36,980 nucleotides of DNA from contig CAMDCY010000010.1 of assembly GCA_945890705.1 (NCBI GenBank), positions 1 through 36,980 on the forward strand, read 5' to 3'. The translations under genes and the position numbers were made by a program. The notes under the pieces were generated by a model. It was given only the letters and a program-made list of their open reading frames with translations, did not search any database and had not been told where the DNA came from. This stretch comes from Hydrogenophaga intermedia (lineage in GTDB: Bacteria; Pseudomonadota; Gammaproteobacteria; Burkholderiales; Burkholderiaceae_C). Position 1 is the first letter of the stretch. Each line of letters opens with the position of its first letter. Shown here one piece after another: positions 36,298-36,980 of this stretch.

Positions 36298-36980
36298 GAT
36301 CGGTAATCGGCGTTGATGGTGACGTAGTCGTGGCTGAAGTCGCAGGTCCACACGGTTTGGCTGGCCGTGCCGCGGCCCAAACCGATGCGCACCTCGATCT
36401 CGGCTTCTTTCATCACGCGTTGGCCGTCTTCTTCTCGGTAAGCGGGGTTGCGTCCGCCGGCTCGAACCACGTGGACATCGCCCAAGTGCAGCTCAATGAG
36501 GTTCGCGTCCAAGTCGGTGATGCCGGCGTAACCCACGGCGGCCAAAATGCGTCCGAGGTTCGGGTCGCTGGCAAAGAACGCGGTTTTAACCAGTGGCGAA
36601 TGCGCGACCGCATACGCCACCTTCAAACACTCGTCGTCGTTGCGTCCACCGTCCACGCACACGCTGATGAACTTGGTGGCGCCCTCGCCGTCGCGCACGA
36701 TGGCGTGCGCCAGGTACTGCGCCACCTCGGTCATGGCGGCCATGAGGGCCTGCGCATCGGCGCTGTCCATGTCCGTGATGGTGGGGTTCGACGCTTGCTG
36801 AGAGGCGATGACCACGAAACTGTCGTTGGTGGAGGTGTCGCCGTCCACCGTGACGCGGTTGAAGGACACGTCGGCCAAGCGACGCGCCAAACCGTTCATG
36901 AGCGCAGGCGCGATGCGCGCATCGGTGGCCATATAGCCCAGCATGGTGGCCATGTTCGGGCGAATCATGCCCGCGCCTTT
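36294..36980 (-). CDS. argJ: Arginine biosynthesis bifunctional protein ArgJ (partial, N-terminus missing)
   Basis: The frame is open to the right edge, so 228 C-terminal residues are visible of the usual 400 or so. ArgJ transfers the acetyl group from N-acetylornithine to glutamate, and in many bacteria also makes N-acetylglutamate from acetyl-CoA. The autoproteolysis site is visible: [18 protein letters not shown], then the nucleophile Thr (codon at 36926-36924) in TDARI. The visible part is nearly the whole beta chain. The C-terminus [19 protein letters not shown] is typical. The first ATG in view (36968) is not the real start. The stop overlaps the DUF815 gene as ATGA. Confidence 0.95.
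   Translation of the reverse strand, partial: KGAGMIRPNMATMLGYMATDARIAPALMNGLARRLADVSFNRVTVDGDTSTNDSFVVIASQQASNPTITDMDSADAQALMAAMTEVAQYLAHAIVRDGEGATKFISVCVDGGRNDDECLKVAYAVAHSPLVKTAFFASDPNLGRILAAVGYAGITDLDANLIELHLGDVHVVRAGGRNPAYREEDGQRVMKEAEIEVRIGLGRGTASQTVWTCDFSHDYVTINADYRS

Overview
The window is a compact, GC-rich stretch of core chromosome from a betaproteobacterium, most likely order Burkholderiales and family Comamonadaceae (a Limnohabitans- or Rhodoferax-like organism). This rests on gene content and order: a giant DUF3683-type FAD/Fe-S oxidoreductase, a HIT-DUF971-ubiE-Tim44-ubiJ-ubiB run, hemA-prfA-prmC-grxD, rplU-rpmA-obgE-proB, and pilB-pilC-pilD-coaE-zapD-yacG. The placement is by family resemblance only, because no database search could be run. 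I saw no rRNA, tRNA, insertion sequence, prophage, CRISPR array or plasmid function. No clearly new multi-gene system is evident, so the points of interest are regulatory sites and poorly characterised neighbours of core genes.

Layout. 1-3307 (minus): 5' part of clsB (cardiolipin synthase), an endonuclease/exonuclease/phosphatase-family gene, two tandem UUCG hairpins, and katG. 3437-5789 (minus): a small membrane protein, a DUF779 gene and an ExaC/AcoD-type aldehyde dehydrogenase. A near-consensus sigma-54 promoter and an IHF-like site lie upstream of the dehydrogenase. 6091-17538 (minus): a tightly packed, possibly single transcription unit read from high to low coordinates: DUF3683 FAD/Fe-S oxidoreductase, HIT protein, DUF971, ubiE, Tim44-like protein, ubiJ, ubiB, fmdB-like zinc ribbon, DUF502 membrane protein and aspS. 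It ends at a strong bidirectional terminator.

17701-23069 (mostly plus): an unrecognised outer-membrane beta-barrel protein, a glycerophosphodiester phosphodiesterase, a small divergent membrane protein (minus), then hemA-prfA-prmC-grxD. 23053-24804 (minus): proS, whose 3' end overlaps grxD. 24894-25508 (plus): rppH. 25514-28451 (minus): rplU-rpmA-obgE-proB.

28609-34959 (plus): ispB, the type IV pilus assembly genes pilB-pilC-pilD, then coaE-zapD-yacG, tightly spaced or overlapping from pilC on. 34962-36980 (minus): argJ (5' truncated), a DUF815 AAA+ ATPase and mutT.

Functional themes are respiratory quinone supply (ispB, ubiE, ubiJ, ubiB), translation (aspS, proS, prfA, prmC, L21, L27, obgE), oxidative and aldehyde stress (katG, aldehyde dehydrogenase, grxD), tetrapyrrole, proline and arginine synthesis (hemA, proB, argJ), nucleotide sanitation and RNA decay (mutT, rppH), and pilus assembly linked to cell division (pilBCD, zapD). 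Many genes overlap at ATGA, GTGA or TGATG junctions, which points to translational coupling.
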